Assembly (NCBI RefSeq): GCF_036057275.1
Contig: NZ_CP107945.1
Location: 1,116,001-1,180,000 of the forward strand
Direction of reading: 5' to 3'
DNA length: 64,000 bases
Origin: Streptomyces sp. NBC_00390
GTDB taxonomy: Bacteria; Actinomycetota; Actinomycetes; Streptomycetales; Streptomycetaceae
Shown here: positions 17,371 through 26,230 of the stretch, piece after piece
How positions within the stretch are numbered: position 1 is the first letter of the stretch
Layout: each line of letters begins with the position of its first letter
The notes under the pieces: model-generated
Databases searched by the model: none
Told to the model about the DNA's origin: nothing
The model's input: only the letters and a program-made list of their open reading frames with translations
Program-made: the position numbers and the translations under genes

Positions 17371-18342
17371 ATGCGTGCCAGTCGACTCGTCTCTCTCCTC
17401 CTCCTGCTGCAGAACCGCGGACGGATGACCGCCGCCGAGTTGGCCGAGGAGCTCGAGGTGTCGGTGCGCACGGTCTACCGGGACGTGGAGGCGCTGGGTG
17501 CCGCGGGGGTCCCCGTCTATGGCGAGTCGGGACACGACGGTGGCTACGCCCTGTTGGACGGCTACCGCACCCGGTTGACGGGGCTGACGGCACCGGAGGC
17601 GGAGGCCCTGTCCCTGGCCGGGCTGCCCGGACCGGCCGCCGAACTGGGCCTGGGGTCGGTGCTGGCAGCGGCGGAGCTGAAGCTGGAGGCGGCGCTCCCG
17701 GCGGAGCTGCGGTACCAGAGTCGGCGTATCCGAGAGCGGTTCCTGCTGGATGCTCCGGGCTGGTACCGGGAGGCGGACGAGGCGCCCCATCTGTCAGCGG
17801 TGGCGGCTGCGGTGTGGCAACGGCGGGCTCTGCGGGTGCGCTACCGCCGATGGCAGGCACCGCAGGTGGTGGAGCGGAGGCTGGAGCCGTACGGCGTCGT
17901 GCTGAAGGCCGGACGCTGGTACACCGTCGCCGCTGCCGGTACGGGCGGCGAGCCGCGGACGTATCGGATCGGGCAGATCCTCTCCCTGGAGCAGTTGGAC
18001 GAGGAGTTCACCCCGCCGGCCGGCTTCGACCTGGCCCGGCACTGGCAGGAGCACACCGCCCGGCTCCAGGAGCGGCTGTGGCGGGGCAAGGCGGAGATCC
18101 GGATCTCTCCGGTCGGCATCACCCGCCTCGCGGACTTCGCCGCTCAGGCCGTGATCGACGGCGTGCGCCGGGGAATCCGGGAGCCTGACGGCTGGTGCCG
18201 GGCAGTGATCCCGATCGAAGACCTCGACCACGCGGCGTCCCAACTGCTTCGGCTGGGCGCAGAGGTGGAGGTCCTCACACCGCCCGCGCTGCGCAGCCGC
18301 ATCGATGCGACGATCCGGTCCATGGCGATGCTCTACTGCTGA
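17371..18342 (+). CDS. WYL-domain transcriptional regulator with HTH
   Basis: A 323-aa regulator. The N-terminus is a DeoR-like winged HTH (LLLLLQNRGRMTAAELAEELEVSVRTVYRDVEAL, residues about 6-40), followed by the WYL ligand-sensing domain with LRVRYRRWQ and later GRWYTVAAA. The C-terminal WCX-like region runs to about 315. WYL proteins sense nucleotides or metabolites and often act near DNA-damage, defense or metabolic genes. Position suggests it may control the exporter/carotenoid oxygenase group. A 13-bp hairpin follows 49 bp after the stop. Confidence 0.88.
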   Translation: MRASRLVSLLLLLQNRGRMTAAELAEELEVSVRTVYRDVEALGAAGVPVYGESGHDGGYALLDGYRTRLTGLTAPEAEALSLAGLPGPAAELGLGSVLAAAELKLEAALPAELRYQSRRIRERFLLDAPGWYREADEAPHLSAVAAAVWQRRALRVRYRRWQAPQVVERRLEPYGVVLKAGRWYTVAAAGTGGEPRTYRIGQILSLEQLDEEFTPPAGFDLARHWQEHTARLQERLWRGKAEIRISPVGITRLADFAAQAVIDGVRRGIREPDGWCRAVIPIEDLDHAASQLLRLGAEVEVLTPPALRSRIDATIRSMAMLYC

Positions 18343-18391
18343 ACCACGCCCGCCGCGCGCACCCAGGCCTTCTGCCGGGCCCACTCCGAGA

Positions 18392-18420
18392 TCCCGTCCG
18401 ATCGAAGCGATCGGACGGGA
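18392..18420. terminator. Strong terminator hairpin after WYL regulator
   Basis: Perfect 13-bp inverted repeat TCCCGTCCGATCG / CGATCGGACGGGA with a 3-nt loop (AAG). It lies between the WYL gene and a minus-strand histidine-kinase remnant, so it may serve both strands. Confidence 0.75.
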
Positions 18421-18439
18421 ACTCGTGAACCGTCCACGA

Positions 18440-18580
18440 GCCGGCTGACAACAGGATGGGGTCCTTGCCGGCCACCATCCGCTGGGCGGCGGCCCGTTCG
18501 TCGGCGGCCATGCCGACACCGGCGTCGTCGACGATCACCGAGACGCCGTGGTGGGCGTGTTCAGGACGCCGGAACGCGTG
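18440..18580 (-). pseudogene. Histidine-kinase ATPase-domain remnant
   Basis: One minus-strand frame reads HHGVSVIVDDAGVGMAADE and then RAAAQRMVAGKDPILL. This matches the N/G1-box region of Streptomyces sensor histidine kinases, where DDAGVGM is the ATP-binding motif. Only about 45 residues remain, with no kinase core, membrane part or C-terminal end. The remaining 18421-18818 sequence has no intact gene. Confidence 0.5.
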
Positions 18581-18818
18581 GCGCCGGCCCCGGACCCGGC
18601 CCGCAAGGACGCCAAGGCGGCGGCGGTCGCGGCCAGCGAGGCGCGCGCGATCGCTGTCAGGAAGCGTGTGGAGGAACGAGCGTGCGAGCCGGAGTCACAT
18701 GGCCGGTCGGGGCAGGACCGCCGCCGGTGTCGGTGGCCGTCGGTAGGGTCCGCGGACAGGAAGTGACCCCGCCGCCTTGCGGTCGGGTCGGACGGGGTGG
18801 ACCGGCGAGGAGCGTGCG

Positions 18819-21353
18819 GTGACGGTGGGGAGCGGATCTGATGAGTGCACGGTGGAGGCGGACGACCTGTCGGCACTGTTGCGGCCCTTGGCTTTCGCGG
18901 AGGGCGCCGGTCTGCCTCCGGCCCTGTGGGCGGTGCTGGCCAGCGCCCTGTCGGGTCACCCGTGGACGACTCAGGATGTGAGTGTGTTCCGGGACCGGTG
19001 GGCCGAACGCCTGGACGAGACGGTGACGCCGACGGCCTCCGACTACCGGCTCCGGGATCCGGCGGAGGCCCTGCGGCTGCGCGACCGGGGAGATCGGGCC
19101 GGCGAGCAGGAGACTCAACGCGCAATCACTGCCGCGCTGCTGGCCGAGGTGCCCGCGGACGGCGGCACCGGGCGCCGCGACTGGTCGGCCGCCGCCCCGT
19201 ACATCGTCCGGCACCTCGCCACGCACGCAGGCGCGGGCGGTGTCCTGGACGAGCTGCTGGCGGATGCCGACTACCTGGTCCACGCCGACCCCGGCGGACT
19301 TCTGCGCGCCCTCAACGTCCCCGGCTCGGCCGCGGGGCAGATACGGCGGAGCGTCTACCGAGCCTCGGCAGACGTCCATGCCACCGTCGGCCTGTCGCAG
19401 AGGCGGGACATCCTCGCCGTCGACGCCGCCCGCCACGGCGAGCTCGGCCTCGCCCAGGAGCTTTCCCGCGTCCGACCGTTGCGGCCACGCTGGGCGACCG
19501 GGACGATGGTCCACCTCGCGCTGCGCCTCACCAAGGCGGGACGGGGCGTGAACACCGCCGCCTGCGCTGTCATCGGCGGACGGCCCCACGCGGTGACCGG
19601 CTGCTACGACTCGAACGTCCGCGTGTGGGACCTGGTGGACGGTACCGAACACCTCGTGATCACCGAGGACGACGGCGTCTACGCCCTGGACTGCGTCGAG
19701 ATCGACGGGCGCCCCCACGTGGTGACCGGGACCTGTTCCGGCGGTGTACGGGTGTGGGACCTGAACACCGGGACCGTGCGAATGGCCCTCGGCGGACACA
19801 AGGGCTGGGTACGCGCTGTCGGCTGTACGGTGATCGGCGGTCGGCCCTACGCGGTCACGGCGGGCGAGGACTGCGTCGTCCGGATGTGGGATCTGGTCGA
19901 CGGTTCGGAGCATGCGCGGATGCCCGGCCACACCGACGAGGTACGGGCGGTGGCGTTCGCCGAAGTCGGCGGCCGCCCCGTGGCCGTGACGGGGGGTTAT
20001 GACAACACCGTGCGGGTCTGGGACCTGGAGGACGGTGTCGAACAGGCCGTGCTCACCGGCCACACGTCCGCCGTCTACTCGGTGGCCTGTACGGTGATCG
20101 ACGGTGTTCCCCACGCCGTCACCGGGAGCGGCGGGGAGCACACGGCACGCGTGTGGTGCCTCACCGACGGCTCGGAGCGCGCCCTGCTGAGCGGGCACAC
20201 CTCATGGATCTCCGCGGTGAACTGCGTCAGCCTGGACGGCCGCCCGCACGCGCTGACCACCGGTGGCGACCGCACGGTCCGCGTATGGGACCTGACCGAC
20301 GACTCGCAGCGCGCGGTCCTGACCGGACACGACGGCTATGTGGACGTGCTGGCCTGCGCGGAGGTCGAGGGCCGCCCCTACGCGGTGAGCGGCGGGCATT
20401 CCTCGCGCCCCCGTGTATGGGATCTGAGTGACGCCCTCCGGCAGCCTGTCGCGCGGAAGGGTCACAGCGGAACCGTGGAAGCCGTGCATGCGGTGACGAT
20501 CGAGGGCCGCCCTCACGCAGTCACCGGCGGGGACACCACGGTGCGGGTATGGGACCTTGCCGACGGGACGGAACGACTCACCCTTACCCACCAGCACAGG
20601 GTGGAGGTGCTGGCGTGCGCGACGGTGGACGACCGCCCTCACGCAGTCACCGGGGCCTGCTGCGGAGACGTCCGGGTGTGGGACCTTGCCGCCGGGACCG
20701 GGCTACGGAGCCTGCCGGGACACAACCATCGGGTGGAGACGTTGGCGTGGGCCGACGTCAACGGCCGTCCGCACGTGGTCACCTGCGACCAGGACCGCAC
20801 CGTGCGGGTGTGGGACCTGGAGGACGACACCGGCCGTCCGTTCCTCACCGACCGCACCCGTTCTGCGGTGCGCGGCATGGAGTCCGTCGCCATCGACGGC
20901 CGCCCCCACCTGGTCACAGGGAGCGATGACGCCGCGCTGCGAGTGTGGAGGTTCACCGCCAAGAGCCGGCGCGTCACCGCCACCGTGCCCACCGGGCACC
21001 ACTCGATCCGCACGCTCGCACACACCGTCATCGACGGCCGCCCGCACGCCCTGACCGTAGGCGGGAACGACACCGTCGTACAGGTTTGGGATCTCACGGA
21101 CGGCACCCTGCGGGCCACCCTCCCCGGGCACGCCTCGGGGGTGCTGGCGGTGGCGTGTACCACGCGGGACGGCCGCACGGAGGCCATCACCCTCGACAAC
21201 GGCGGCACGGTGTACGTCTGGGAACTCGCCGAGGTCCGGCTCCGGGAGAAGGTCGAACTACCGGCGCGAGCCCAGTGCGTGGCGGCCGTCGGGCCGGACC
21301 TCGTCATCGGGATGGGCGACGACGTGGTTGTGCTCACTCGCGACGACGTCTGA
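18819..21353 (+). CDS. WD40 double-propeller protein, STAND/NACHT type lacking the NTPase
   Basis: An 844-aa protein. Residues about 1-220 match the helical region that normally follows the NTPase of actinobacterial NACHT-WD40 proteins (LLRPLAFAEGAGLP, LADADYLVHADP, ILAVDAARHGELGLA). The rest is a WD40 array: I count 13 clear VRVWDL-type repeat ends plus a degenerate last one, consistent with two seven-bladed propellers. Repeats share GRPHAVTG and VRVWDL cores. No Walker A/B is present and the upstream DNA does not encode one. GTG 18819 has a good site (GAGGAG). It may be a 5'-truncated gene still translated, or a stand-alone sensor. Confidence 0.75.
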   Translation: MTVGSGSDECTVEADDLSALLRPLAFAEGAGLPPALWAVLASALSGHPWTTQDVSVFRDRWAERLDETVTPTASDYRLRDPAEALRLRDRGDRAGEQETQRAITAALLAEVPADGGTGRRDWSAAAPYIVRHLATHAGAGGVLDELLADADYLVHADPGGLLRALNVPGSAAGQIRRSVYRASADVHATVGLSQRRDILAVDAARHGELGLAQELSRVRPLRPRWATGTMVHLALRLTKAGRGVNTAACAVIGGRPHAVTGCYDSNVRVWDLVDGTEHLVITEDDGVYALDCVEIDGRPHVVTGTCSGGVRVWDLNTGTVRMALGGHKGWVRAVGCTVIGGRPYAVTAGEDCVVRMWDLVDGSEHARMPGHTDEVRAVAFAEVGGRPVAVTGGYDNTVRVWDLEDGVEQAVLTGHTSAVYSVACTVIDGVPHAVTGSGGEHTARVWCLTDGSERALLSGHTSWISAVNCVSLDGRPHALTTGGDRTVRVWDLTDDSQRAVLTGHDGYVDVLACAEVEGRPYAVSGGHSSRPRVWDLSDALRQPVARKGHSGTVEAVHAVTIEGRPHAVTGGDTTVRVWDLADGTERLTLTHQHRVEVLACATVDDRPHAVTGACCGDVRVWDLAAGTGLRSLPGHNHRVETLAWADVNGRPHVVTCDQDRTVRVWDLEDDTGRPFLTDRTRSAVRGMESVAIDGRPHLVTGSDDAALRVWRFTAKSRRVTATVPTGHHSIRTLAHTVIDGRPHALTVGGNDTVVQVWDLTDGTLRATLPGHASGVLAVACTTRDGRTEAITLDNGGTVYVWELAEVRLREKVELPARAQCVAAVGPDLVIGMGDDVVVLTRDDV

Positions 21354-21612
21354 CCTGCACCAGAGGGGCCGGTCCTGCCACCGGTCCCGGCAAGGCGTCG
21401 TTCTTCGTTGGCACTGTCCCGCAGTACGAGTGGGCCGGGGACGCGGCCTGCCGGGCTGCGGCGAACGCATCACCGACGGCACCGCCGCGCGCTACGTCCC
21501 CGTCGGCCACCGTCGAACTCGCGCACAACGATGACCACACTCGCGATGCGACGGTATGCCCCTGTGGGGAGCGCGCCCGCGGTTCATGGACCCTGTCCGG
21601 GCGCCTGCGCGG

Positions 21613-22902
21613 TCAAGCCCTGCCGTGGGCCTTCTGCGAGATGCGTGACAGCGAGTCGAGGGCCACGGCGGCGAGGAGCACACCGCCGGTGATCACGGAT
21701 TGCATGGGCGTGGGGATGCCCAGAAGGACCATGCCCGACGCGATCGACTGGATGACCAGCATGCCGAGCACAACGGACCAGGTCGTGCCCCGGCCGCCGA
21801 ACAGGCTGACACCGCCGATGACGGCCGCGGCGACGGCGTTGATCAGCAGGATGACGGAGCCCGAGGTCTGGCCCACCGCGGCGACGCGTGAGGCCAGGAA
21901 GAGCCCGCCGACAGCGGCCAGTGTCCCGGACACCATGAACGCGGAGATCCGCAGCCACACCACACCGATGCCGGCGCGACGGGCGGCCTCGGCGCCTCCG
22001 CCGATGGAGAAGATCTTCCGTCCGTAGAACGTCCGGCGGAGGACGAAGTCCAGGACGACGACGAACAGCAGAAAGATCAGAACGGCGAGCGGCAGACCCT
22101 CGAACCGGTTCAGCACGTAGGCGGCGGCGAACGCGACCAGCGCCACGGCGCCGGTGCGCACGGCGATGACGCTGAGCGGCCGGGACAGTACGCCGAAGGC
22201 CCTGCGGCGGCGTGTGTCCCGGTAGGACATGAGGAGGAACGCGGCCACACTGAGTGCGGCCAGCCCGTACGCGACTGCCGGGTCGTGGAAGTAGTACGTG
22301 GTCAGTGCGTGGACCAGACCCTCCTCGTGGAGGTTGATGGTGCCGCTCGCACCCAGGATGTAGAGCATGAGGCCGTTCCAGGCCAGCAGTCCGGCCAGTG
22401 TGACGACGAACGCCGGTACGCCGATTTTGGCCGAGAAGAAGCCCTGTACGGCACCGATCGCCGCTCCGGCGAGCAGGGCGGCGACAATCGCCAGCCACTC
22501 CGGCACGCCGTTGTTCACGTTCAGCACGGCGAACACCGCCGCCGTGAACCCGCTGACCGAGGCGACCGACAGATCCACCTGGCCTATCAGCAGGACGAAG
22601 GCGATACCGAGGGCGATCATGCCCGTGCCGACGATGTCCACGCTGAGGTTGGACAGGTTGCGGGGCGAGAGGAACTGTGGGTGAAGACCCTGGAAAATGG
22701 CCCAGAGCAGGATGACGAGGATGATGCCGGGCAGTGATCCGAGTTCGCCGCTGCGCAGTTTGGCGATGAAATCGCCGGCGTAGGTCCTGAAGCCCCTGTC
22801 ACCCGCCGTCCGGTGCTGGTCGACGGCCTCGGGTGCGGCGGGGGCAGATCCGCCACCCGCCTCGGTGGGATCGAGGTTCGCGGAGGCGCGTGTCCTTTTC
22901 AC
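21613..22902 (-). CDS. xylH: Sugar ABC transporter permease, XylH-like
   Basis: The membrane subunit (429 aa) of a xylose-type (CUT2) sugar importer. About ten or more membrane segments are visible, with family landmarks GIAFVLLIGQVDLSVASV near TM3 and GRKIFSIGGGAEAARRAGI, the loop that contacts the ATPase. The GTG at 22902 overlaps the TGA of the ATPase gene (GTGA) with GGGAGG upstream, showing translational coupling. It is the last gene of the xylF-xylG-xylH order. Confidence 0.88.
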   Translation of the reverse strand: MKRTRASANLDPTEAGGGSAPAAPEAVDQHRTAGDRGFRTYAGDFIAKLRSGELGSLPGIILVILLWAIFQGLHPQFLSPRNLSNLSVDIVGTGMIALGIAFVLLIGQVDLSVASVSGFTAAVFAVLNVNNGVPEWLAIVAALLAGAAIGAVQGFFSAKIGVPAFVVTLAGLLAWNGLMLYILGASGTINLHEEGLVHALTTYYFHDPAVAYGLAALSVAAFLLMSYRDTRRRRAFGVLSRPLSVIAVRTGAVALVAFAAAYVLNRFEGLPLAVLIFLLFVVVLDFVLRRTFYGRKIFSIGGGAEAARRAGIGVVWLRISAFMVSGTLAAVGGLFLASRVAAVGQTSGSVILLINAVAAAVIGGVSLFGGRGTTWSVVLGMLVIQSIASGMVLLGIPTPMQSVITGGVLLAAVALDSLSRISQKAHGRA

Positions 22903-23684
22903 ATCGCTCCCTCCCACGCGCGGGTCCTGCGATGGGCGACGGCGTTGTCGGTGGCGCCGGTGATCGAGGAGACGATCTGCTCCTGGGACGTGGTCGGCAC
23001 GCTGAAGAAGCCGTTGTTTCGACCGAGATGGAGCACCGCGACCTGGTCCGCGATGGCCTTGACATCCCCCAGGTTGTGGCTGACGAGGAGAACGCCGACC
23101 CCGCGTTCCCGCATCCGGTCGATCAGGTCGAGGAAGTGGGTGGTCTGTGTGACGCCCAGAGCAGCCGTCGGCTCGTCGAGGATGAGCATCCTGGGCTCGT
23201 TCAGCAGAGCGCGCGCGATCGCGACCGTCTGGCGCTGGCCCGCGGAGAGAGAGGCGACGGGGACGCGGACGCTGGGGATGCGTATGGAAAGGGTGTCCAG
23301 CAGTTCCAGTTCACGGGCACGGCGCTCCATGGACACCTCGTCCAGGACTCCGGTCCTGCCGATCTCATGGCCGAGGAAGAGATTGCCGACGACATCGAGG
23401 GTCTCGCACAGCGCGAGGTCCTGGTAGACACCTGCGATGCCCAGGCCCTGGGCATCGCGGGGGCGGGAGATCCGGACGGGACTGCCGTCCCACTTGATGA
23501 CGCCCTCGTCGGCGGGGGCGACGCCGGTGATCACCTTGACGAGGGTGGACTTGCCCGCACCGTTGTCGCCCACCAGCGCGACGACCTCCCCGGCGTGGAT
23601 CTCCAGCTCGACGTCCGTGAGCGCCCAGACGGCGCCGAACCGCTTGGAGATTCCGCGGAGTGCCAGCAAGGGTGCGTTCGGCAC
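22899..23684 (-). CDS. xylG: Sugar ABC transporter ATP-binding protein, XylG-like
   Basis: A single-domain ABC ATPase (261 aa). Walker A GDNGAGKST, signature LSAGQRQ (an altered LSGGQ), Walker B MLILDEP, and H-loop LLVSHN are all present. E. coli XylG/RbsA proteins contain two ABC cassettes, whereas actinobacterial xylose-type systems often use one, as here. It energises uptake with XylH. The start is the GTG at 23684, placed 8 nt after AGGAGG. The GTG at 23693 would overlap the ribosome-binding site itself. Confidence 0.88.
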   Translation of the reverse strand: MPNAPLLALRGISKRFGAVWALTDVELEIHAGEVVALVGDNGAGKSTLVKVITGVAPADEGVIKWDGSPVRISRPRDAQGLGIAGVYQDLALCETLDVVGNLFLGHEIGRTGVLDEVSMERRARELELLDTLSIRIPSVRVPVASLSAGQRQTVAIARALLNEPRMLILDEPTAALGVTQTTHFLDLIDRMRERGVGVLLVSHNLGDVKAIADQVAVLHLGRNNGFFSVPTTSQEQIVSSITGATDNAVAHRRTRAWEGAM

Positions 23685-23762
23685 GTGAACCACCTCCTTC
23701 GCCCGTCCCGTCCGGCCGCAGATGAAGTGGCACGGCGTTGCGGGAGGGGCGGCGTCAGGCGC

Positions 23763-24875
23763 CTATTCGATGAGTCCGATATTCCGGCAGGCTGCTTCGA
23801 GCGCGGGGGTGCAGATCTGGCTGACCGTGTGGTGACCGCTCTTGACGACGGTGTCCTTGACCGTGTCGCGGGTCACCGGGACGAGGGGGCCCAGGACGGC
23901 CGGGATCTCCTTGTTCGTGTCGTTGCTGACGCGGTCCTTCGCGATGGTGTCGAGCTTTTCGCCGCGGCCCAGCGCGACGGCCATCTCGGCGGCGGCCGCG
24001 GCTTCTGCCTCGAAGGACTTGTAGACGGTGACGTATTGCTCGCCCTTGACGATCCGCCGCACGGCCGAGAGGTCGGCGTCCTGACCGGTGACGGGAGGCA
24101 GCGGTTCGCTGCCGGCGGCCTTGAGCGCGGTGACCACGCCGCCCGCGAGCCCGTCGTTGGCCGACAGGACGCCGTCGATACGGTTCGCGCCCAGCTCGGC
24201 GATGGCGGCCGACATGTTCCTGAAGGCGTTCTCCGGAATCCACTCGGCGGTGTAGTACGACCTGGCGATCTTCACCTTGCCCTCGAGAACCGAGAGCGCG
24301 CCTTTCATCAGGTCTCTTGTGTTGGGGTCGGTGGGGTCACCGTTCATCATGACGATCTGGCCGCCACGCGCCTTGGGACCCATCGCCTTGAGGAGCTCCT
24401 CGGCCTGGATCCTGCCGATCTCCTCCGAGTCGTAGCTTGAGTAGGCCGAGACGGGGCCCTCGGCGAGGCGGTCGTAGGAGACCACCGGGACATGCGCGTC
24501 GCGGGCTCTGGTGATCGAGGAGCGGAGTGCCTTGTCGTCGACGGGATCAAGGATCAGGACCTTGGCACCGTCCGCGATCATGGACTCGATCTGCTGCTGC
24601 TGAGTGGCCACGTCCGCCGAGGCGTAGGCGTGAGTCACCCTGCAATCGGGGCACAGTTCCTTGACCCTCTTCACGATCAGGGGTTTGTCCGCGGTCGCCC
24701 AGCGAGCGGTGTGGGTGTCCGGGAGCAGCAGCCCGACCGTGAAGCCGTCGCTGCCGGAGGTTCCCCCGCCCGCGTCCTCGCCTGCCTCGCCGCCGCAGGC
24801 GGTAAGAACGGCGAGCGCGCATCCCGCCGCCACGGCGACGGCAGTGCGGCCCGGACACTTCTTCGTCCGAGACAT
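23763..24875 (-). CDS. xylF: Sugar-binding lipoprotein, XylF-like
   Basis: The periplasmic-binding-protein component (370 aa) of a xylose-type importer. There is a basic N-terminus, a hydrophobic core and lipobox VLTACGG, so the protein is lipid-anchored. The mature part is a type-1 periplasmic sugar-binding fold (FTVGLLLPDTHTARW, KVLILDPVDDKAL, VLSANDGLAGGVV). ATG 24875 is chosen because it places the signal peptide properly. The gene heads the xylFGH operon with a 78-bp gap to xylG. The substrate may be xylose or another pentose. No sugar-catabolic genes are present in the window. Confidence 0.88.
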   Translation of the reverse strand: MSRTKKCPGRTAVAVAAGCALAVLTACGGEAGEDAGGGTSGSDGFTVGLLLPDTHTARWATADKPLIVKRVKELCPDCRVTHAYASADVATQQQQIESMIADGAKVLILDPVDDKALRSSITRARDAHVPVVSYDRLAEGPVSAYSSYDSEEIGRIQAEELLKAMGPKARGGQIVMMNGDPTDPNTRDLMKGALSVLEGKVKIARSYYTAEWIPENAFRNMSAAIAELGANRIDGVLSANDGLAGGVVTALKAAGSEPLPPVTGQDADLSAVRRIVKGEQYVTVYKSFEAEAAAAAEMAVALGRGEKLDTIAKDRVSNDTNKEIPAVLGPLVPVTRDTVKDTVVKSGHHTVSQICTPALEAACRNIGLIE

Positions 24876-24924
24876 CTTCCTGCCACGTCTCCGGAGACTG
24901 TCCACCGTCTGGAGCCGAACCGGC

Positions 24925-24953
24925 ATAGACCCCAATGTATGGGAAATTCTCAA
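24925..24953 (-). promoter_or_regulatory. Candidate promoter for xylFGH
   Basis: On the minus strand TTGAGA (24953-24948) and GTCTAT (24930-24925) are separated by 17 bp in an AT-rich patch about 50 bp before the xylF ATG. The -35 is close to consensus; the -10 is imperfect. No clear operator palindrome was identified. Confidence 0.4.
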
Positions 24954-25139
24954 GCAGTGGCGGCCGGACGGATACGGCGGCCCTCGCGCACCGACAGGGT
25001 GATCAAGCCCAGCACCACGGGTCCCGATGCCGGCTGCGGCCTGCTGCGCTACCGGGATGGCTGCCGGTCACCGTGCAGGGCGCCGGTCCAGCTGTATTGG
25101 TCACGAGCGTTGTCGACGCGCACGGGTCTTGATCGTGGT

Positions 25140-25500
25140 GAAGGCCTCCGCGTGTGGTGGAGGTGTCGAATCTTCACCGCACGGAGGCCTTCGTGCCCCA
25201 CCGTAATGCCCGGCTGACCGTTTGTGGCAGGCGGCTGCTAGGTGATCGTGTCCGTTCCGGCCGTCCGGTAGCTCGTGTCGCGGCCGAGACGGGTGTCTCC
25301 CGCGACACGGCCCACACATGGCGGCGCTCGCTGCCGAGGGCGAGCCCGGGCTGCGGGACAGGTCGCACCGGACCCCGCCGACACCAGGCCCGCGTGTGCC
25401 GACCGGGCCAGGACCGCAAGCTCGGACCGGCCCGGCCTGAACAGGCCCCTGTAGCTCCTTGCGCTGCACGGCTGACCGCCTCGAGAAGGACACGGAGCAT
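25140..25500 (+). mobile_element. IS481-family element remnant, 5' part of transposase
   Basis: The GTG at 25193 begins PHRNARLTVCGRRLL and continues RPVARVAAETGVSR, the N-terminal HTH of IS481-type transposases. The reading frame then breaks: AEGEPGLRDRSHRTP, the expected continuation, is found in another frame near 25335-25390. An 11-bp inverted repeat GAAGGCCTCCG (25140-25150 and 25182-25192) precedes the start, as in related Streptomyces elements. The DDE catalytic core is missing, so the element is dead. Confidence 0.65.
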
Positions 25501-26009
25501 CAAGGATCCATCACGTCATGTGACCAGAACGGCGGCGGCTCCAGCCTGGGAGGGCGCCTGTGCGCGGTATGACATGGTTCCGGCGCCGCAGCCAGGTGCG
25601 GATTGCCTTCGAGCTGCAGCCCGCGCCCGGGCAAGTGGCAGGCACAGCTCGCCGACCGGCACTCCGCGCTGCCGGCACGGCCACGTGCGAGAGTCTGGAG
25701 ATCATCAAGGTCTTCCCCGCCCGCAGGTCGGATGGTGCGGCGGCGCTCTTGGGGCGACACGGTGAATCCCATTGTGACGTCAGGGGCAGGGCACTTGGTG
25801 CTGACCGTTCCGCTGCTCCTGGCCGAGACGGCTTGCCCCGTTCACGCTCCATAAGCGGTGGTGACGGCGGGCAATCCGGGTGCTTGGCGCGGTTGTTCCA
25901 CGCGCGTGCACAGGCGGCGGCCCCGAGGAATCCCTGGGGCCGCCGCCTGTGATCTACAGTCCCTCGTCGTTCACGGGTGGGTGGCGTGTCCTCCTGTGCC
26001 ATCCGTCCC
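25501..26009. other. 509-bp interval without a supported gene
   Basis: Only short overlapping frames are open on both strands, and none gives a recognisable protein. The interval contains the strong hairpin at 25909-25951. It lies between the IS481 remnant and other gene fragments, so it is probably decayed DNA. Confidence 0.5.
25909..25951. terminator. Very strong hairpin, candidate bidirectional terminator
   Basis: Perfect 16-bp inverted repeat CACAGGCGGCGGCCCC / GGGGCCGCCGCCTGTG around an 11-nt loop. It has no flanking T-tract. It sits to the left of a minus-strand gene fragment (26010-26212), whose transcript it could have ended. Confidence 0.6.
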
Positions 26010-26212
26010 TCATCTCTTGGGCGTGGCCGTCTGCGTGGCCCTTACGCCCCCTGCCTCCGCATCGTCTTCGGGCCCGTCGTAGTTCTCGCCGGAGTCGGTG
26101 GTGAGCGCGGCGTACACCTCGGGGTCGGCGTGCACCTCGGCGGTGTTCCGCCACTCGGTGGTGAGCTGCGCGACGGCGCCGTGGCCGCCGCGTCCGAATG
26201 GCCCACCGCACC
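26010..26212 (-). pseudogene. C-terminal gene fragment, possibly antitoxin-like
   Basis: A minus-strand frame reads QLTTEWRNTAEVHADPEVY then AALTTDSGENYDG, with an acidic tail, ending at the stop at 26010-26012. Ser/Thr-rich EWR.TAEVHADPE segments occur near the C-terminus of some actinobacterial antitoxin-like proteins, but I am not sure of the family. The 5' part is replaced by the oppositely oriented oxidase fragment. Confidence 0.3.
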
Positions 26213-26230
26213 GGGCCTACAACAGGCGCG

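Noticed and set aside
17193..17471. Minus-strand frame ending with NRGWKLTKDINPEQ
   Set aside because: It overlaps the WYL gene start and has no ribosome-binding site; possible decayed fragment but too weak to annotate.
18657..20198. 513-codon minus-strand frame opposite the WD40 gene
   Set aside because: Repetitive PHADV/HRVG-type sequence is the mirror of the WD repeats.
19561..21300. Regular DNA repeats that might suggest a CRISPR array
   Set aside because: They are WD40 coding repeats of variable sequence in a single open frame, not short identical repeats with spacers.
21354..21612. Small plus-strand frame with GCGERITDGTAARYVPV between the WD40 and xylH genes
   Set aside because: Too short, no start signal, and no family recognised.
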